IMG/VR virus record: IMGVR_UViG_3300019487_000090
Span: 1 to 25,647 of that record
DNA from: a virus
Strand: one strand, 5' to 3'
Length of the DNA stretch: 25,647 nucleotides
Shown here: positions 24,394-25,647 of the stretch, in pieces
How positions within the stretch are numbered: position 1 is the first letter of the stretch
Layout of the letters: each line of letters opens with the position of its first letter
The notes under the pieces: model-generated
The model's database searches: none
What the model saw: the letters and a program-made list of their open reading frames with translations, nothing else
Told to the model about the DNA's origin: nothing
Program-made: the position numbers and the translations under genes

Positions 24394-25647
24394 ATGGCTG
24401 ATTGTTTTGTCGATTTGCATACGCATTCACAGTTTTCTTGTCAGGATGGGTTTGGAAACGCCGAGCAGGTGCGCGACCGCCTTCAGGAACTGGGCCACAA
24501 GGCCATGGGCCTGACAGATCATGGCGTGTCAACGGGTCATGCAGAATTCTTCCGCGTGTTCAAAGCCGCCGATCTCAAACTTGTTCCCGGAGTCGAGTTC
24601 TACCACTGTGAGGACATGGCCGTCCGCGGCGTCAAGAGCGAGACCAACCAGGAAGAGCAACGCAGCGCGCGGGCCAGCTTGCCGCACCTTACCGTCCTGG
24701 CATTGAGCCAGCAAGGCTACCAGAACCTCCTGGCGCTTCATAAGATCAGCTACCGCGAAGGCTTCTACTACCGGCCGCGCATCGACTGGAACGCCATCCT
24801 TCGCCACCAGGAGGGGCTGGTTGTGATGACAGGCTGCGTGGGTGGCCACATCGCGCGGCTCATCAACGACGATAAGGCGGAACTGGCGCACCAATGGCTC
24901 AGCTACCTCAAAGGCCGCATCGAGCATCTCTACGCCGAGATCGTCCCCATCCCGGGACTGGAGATCAGCCATCGCCACTGCCAGGTGCTCTGGACGATGG
25001 CAGGCGATCTGAAGATCCCGCGCGTCGTGACGTCCGATGCCCACTTCCCTCGGCCCGAGGATTACGCCGCCGAGGACACCATGGCAGCGCGCTCCATCGG
25101 CAAGCGTGTCGATGATCCCGATCGGAAGATCAAGCTGCCAGCCGAATGCTACCGGTGTTCGGGTGATGATATCATGGCGCGGCTGCAGACGGTTCTGCCG
25201 AAAGTATCTCGGCACGATCTGGCGCTGGCTGTAGGCCGGAGTATGAATATCGCCGATCAGTGCGAGGTGGAGCCGCCCCGGGCGTCGGGCCCGATTTTCA
25301 ATGTGGGAGTAGACGTTACGCCTGAAGGACTTCTATGGAAGTGGATAGTGGAAGGCTTCGAGTACCGAAAGTCCTCCGGGGATATCCCGGCGACGGAATT
25401 GTTACCGAGCGAGTACTACCGCGAGTTCAACAAAGCGAAGGGTGCTGGGTCTGGAAAGGCGGCTGGGCAGGGGAAGGATACTCCAGCGTCTATCTGCTCG
25501 GCAAGGGATACTACGTACACCGGCTTCTCTACGAATACTTCAGAGGAGGATTCGACCGAAAACTTGGCCTCGACCACCTCTGCCGAAACCACGCCTGCGT
25601 CAACCCATGGCACCTGGAGCCCGTTACGAGAGCCGAGAACTTGCGGC
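24394..25647 (+). CDS. dnaE: DNA polymerase III alpha subunit (PHP domain and start of polymerase), partial and invaded
   Basis: ATG at 24394 starts VDLHTHSQFSCQDG (PHP metal site His9, His11), GLTDHG (39-44), LVPGVEFY, then YYRPRIDWNAILRHQEGLVV and VTSDAHFPRPEDYA, matching DnaE-type replicative polymerases, which copy DNA with a built-in phosphoesterase domain. It proceeds as expected to about TELLPSEYYREF (25430), where DnaE sequence should run on. Beyond that the frame stays open to the window edge, but its composition (Ser/Thr/Gly rich) is that of a shadow frame, because an HNH gene is read in another frame. The gene is cut by the window end, so the rest of dnaE, or a restart after the insert, is not visible. 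Confidence 0.85.
   Translation, partial: MADCFVDLHTHSQFSCQDGFGNAEQVRDRLQELGHKAMGLTDHGVSTGHAEFFRVFKAADLKLVPGVEFYHCEDMAVRGVKSETNQEEQRSARASLPHLTVLALSQQGYQNLLALHKISYREGFYYRPRIDWNAILRHQEGLVVMTGCVGGHIARLINDDKAELAHQWLSYLKGRIEHLYAEIVPIPGLEISHRHCQVLWTMAGDLKIPRVVTSDAHFPRPEDYAAEDTMAARSIGKRVDDPDRKIKLPAECYRCSGDDIMARLQTVLPKVSRHDLALAVGRSMNIADQCEVEPPRASGPIFNVGVDVTPEGLLWKWIVEGFEYRKSSGDIPATELLPSEYYREFNKAKGAGSGKAAGQGKDTPASICSARDTTYTGFSTNTSEEDSTENLASTTSAETTPASTHGTWSPLREPRTCG
25335..25647 (+). CDS. HNH homing endonuclease invading dnaE, partial
   Basis: ATG at 25335, with GAAGGA six bases upstream, opens a frame different from dnaE. It reads MEVDSGRLRVPKV ... GCWVWKGGWAGEGYSSVYLL, then GKGYYVHRLLYEYFRGGFDR, then LGLDHLCRNHACVNPWHLEP and VTRAENLR to the window end. 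This is a complete HNH zinc core with the usual C..W.G entry, missing only its C-terminal tail by truncation at the edge. About 95 bases overlap the apparent dnaE coding sequence at the 5' side, so the endonuclease gene starts within the host gene. It is the sixth HNH element of the window. Confidence 0.85.
   Translation, partial: MEVDSGRLRVPKVLRGYPGDGIVTERVLPRVQQSEGCWVWKGGWAGEGYSSVYLLGKGYYVHRLLYEYFRGGFDRKLGLDHLCRNHACVNPWHLEPVTRAENLR

Noticed and set aside
25431-25647. dnaE coding continuing in its original frame to the window end
   Set aside because: The Ser/Thr/Gly-rich translation lacks DnaE motifs and coincides with a clear HNH frame, so it looks like a shadow.

Overview
The window is a stretch of a tailed double-stranded DNA phage (or prophage) genome. 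It is densely packed with small genes, many overlapping by 4 or 8 bases, and it carries both terminase subunits, an amidase endolysin, phage-type replication genes and tRNAs. Three features point to a Gram-negative, probably proteobacterial host, by inference. There is a SIS-domain protein of the phosphoheptose isomerase (GmhA) family. The tRNA-Met has a body close to alphaproteobacterial initiator tRNA. Three intergenic sites match the sigma-54 (RpoN) promoter consensus.

Layout. (1) 1-11895, plus strand: an early or accessory arm of about thirty small genes, mostly unassigned, several with Cys-X2-Cys zinc motifs, and many behind a recurring AGGAGGATACC or AGGAGGATTGAC leader. It also holds two damaged HNH endonuclease genes and a GGDEF-like protein. 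(2) 11939-18186, minus strand, read right to left: an adenine methyltransferase, then terS, terL N-half, an HNH gene, terL C-half, three unknown genes, the amidase and the GmhA-like gene. It ends at a terminator (11895-11929) facing the plus-strand genes. (3) 18187-18425: a divergent control region with two sigma-54-like promoters forming an inverted repeat, each followed by a terminator-like hairpin placed just before the first gene. (4) 18426-22662, plus strand: a replication/recombination operon of an SNF2-type helicase with an intein in its Walker A loop, a RecA/Sak4-like ATPase and an SSB-like protein. (5) 22712-23804: a tRNA cluster whose first tRNA is split by an HNH gene. (6) 23807 to the end: two small genes and dnaE (PHP domain plus the start of the polymerase), itself invaded by another HNH gene.

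The most striking theme is six HNH elements in 25.6 kb: one with a nonsense codon, one truncated, one splitting terL at its domain boundary, one inside an intein, one splitting a tRNA and one entering dnaE. The second is the set of sigma-54-like promoters, which would place the packaging/lysis operon and the replication operon under the host's RpoN system if they are real. Functions come from motifs visible in the translated sequence; no database search was run.
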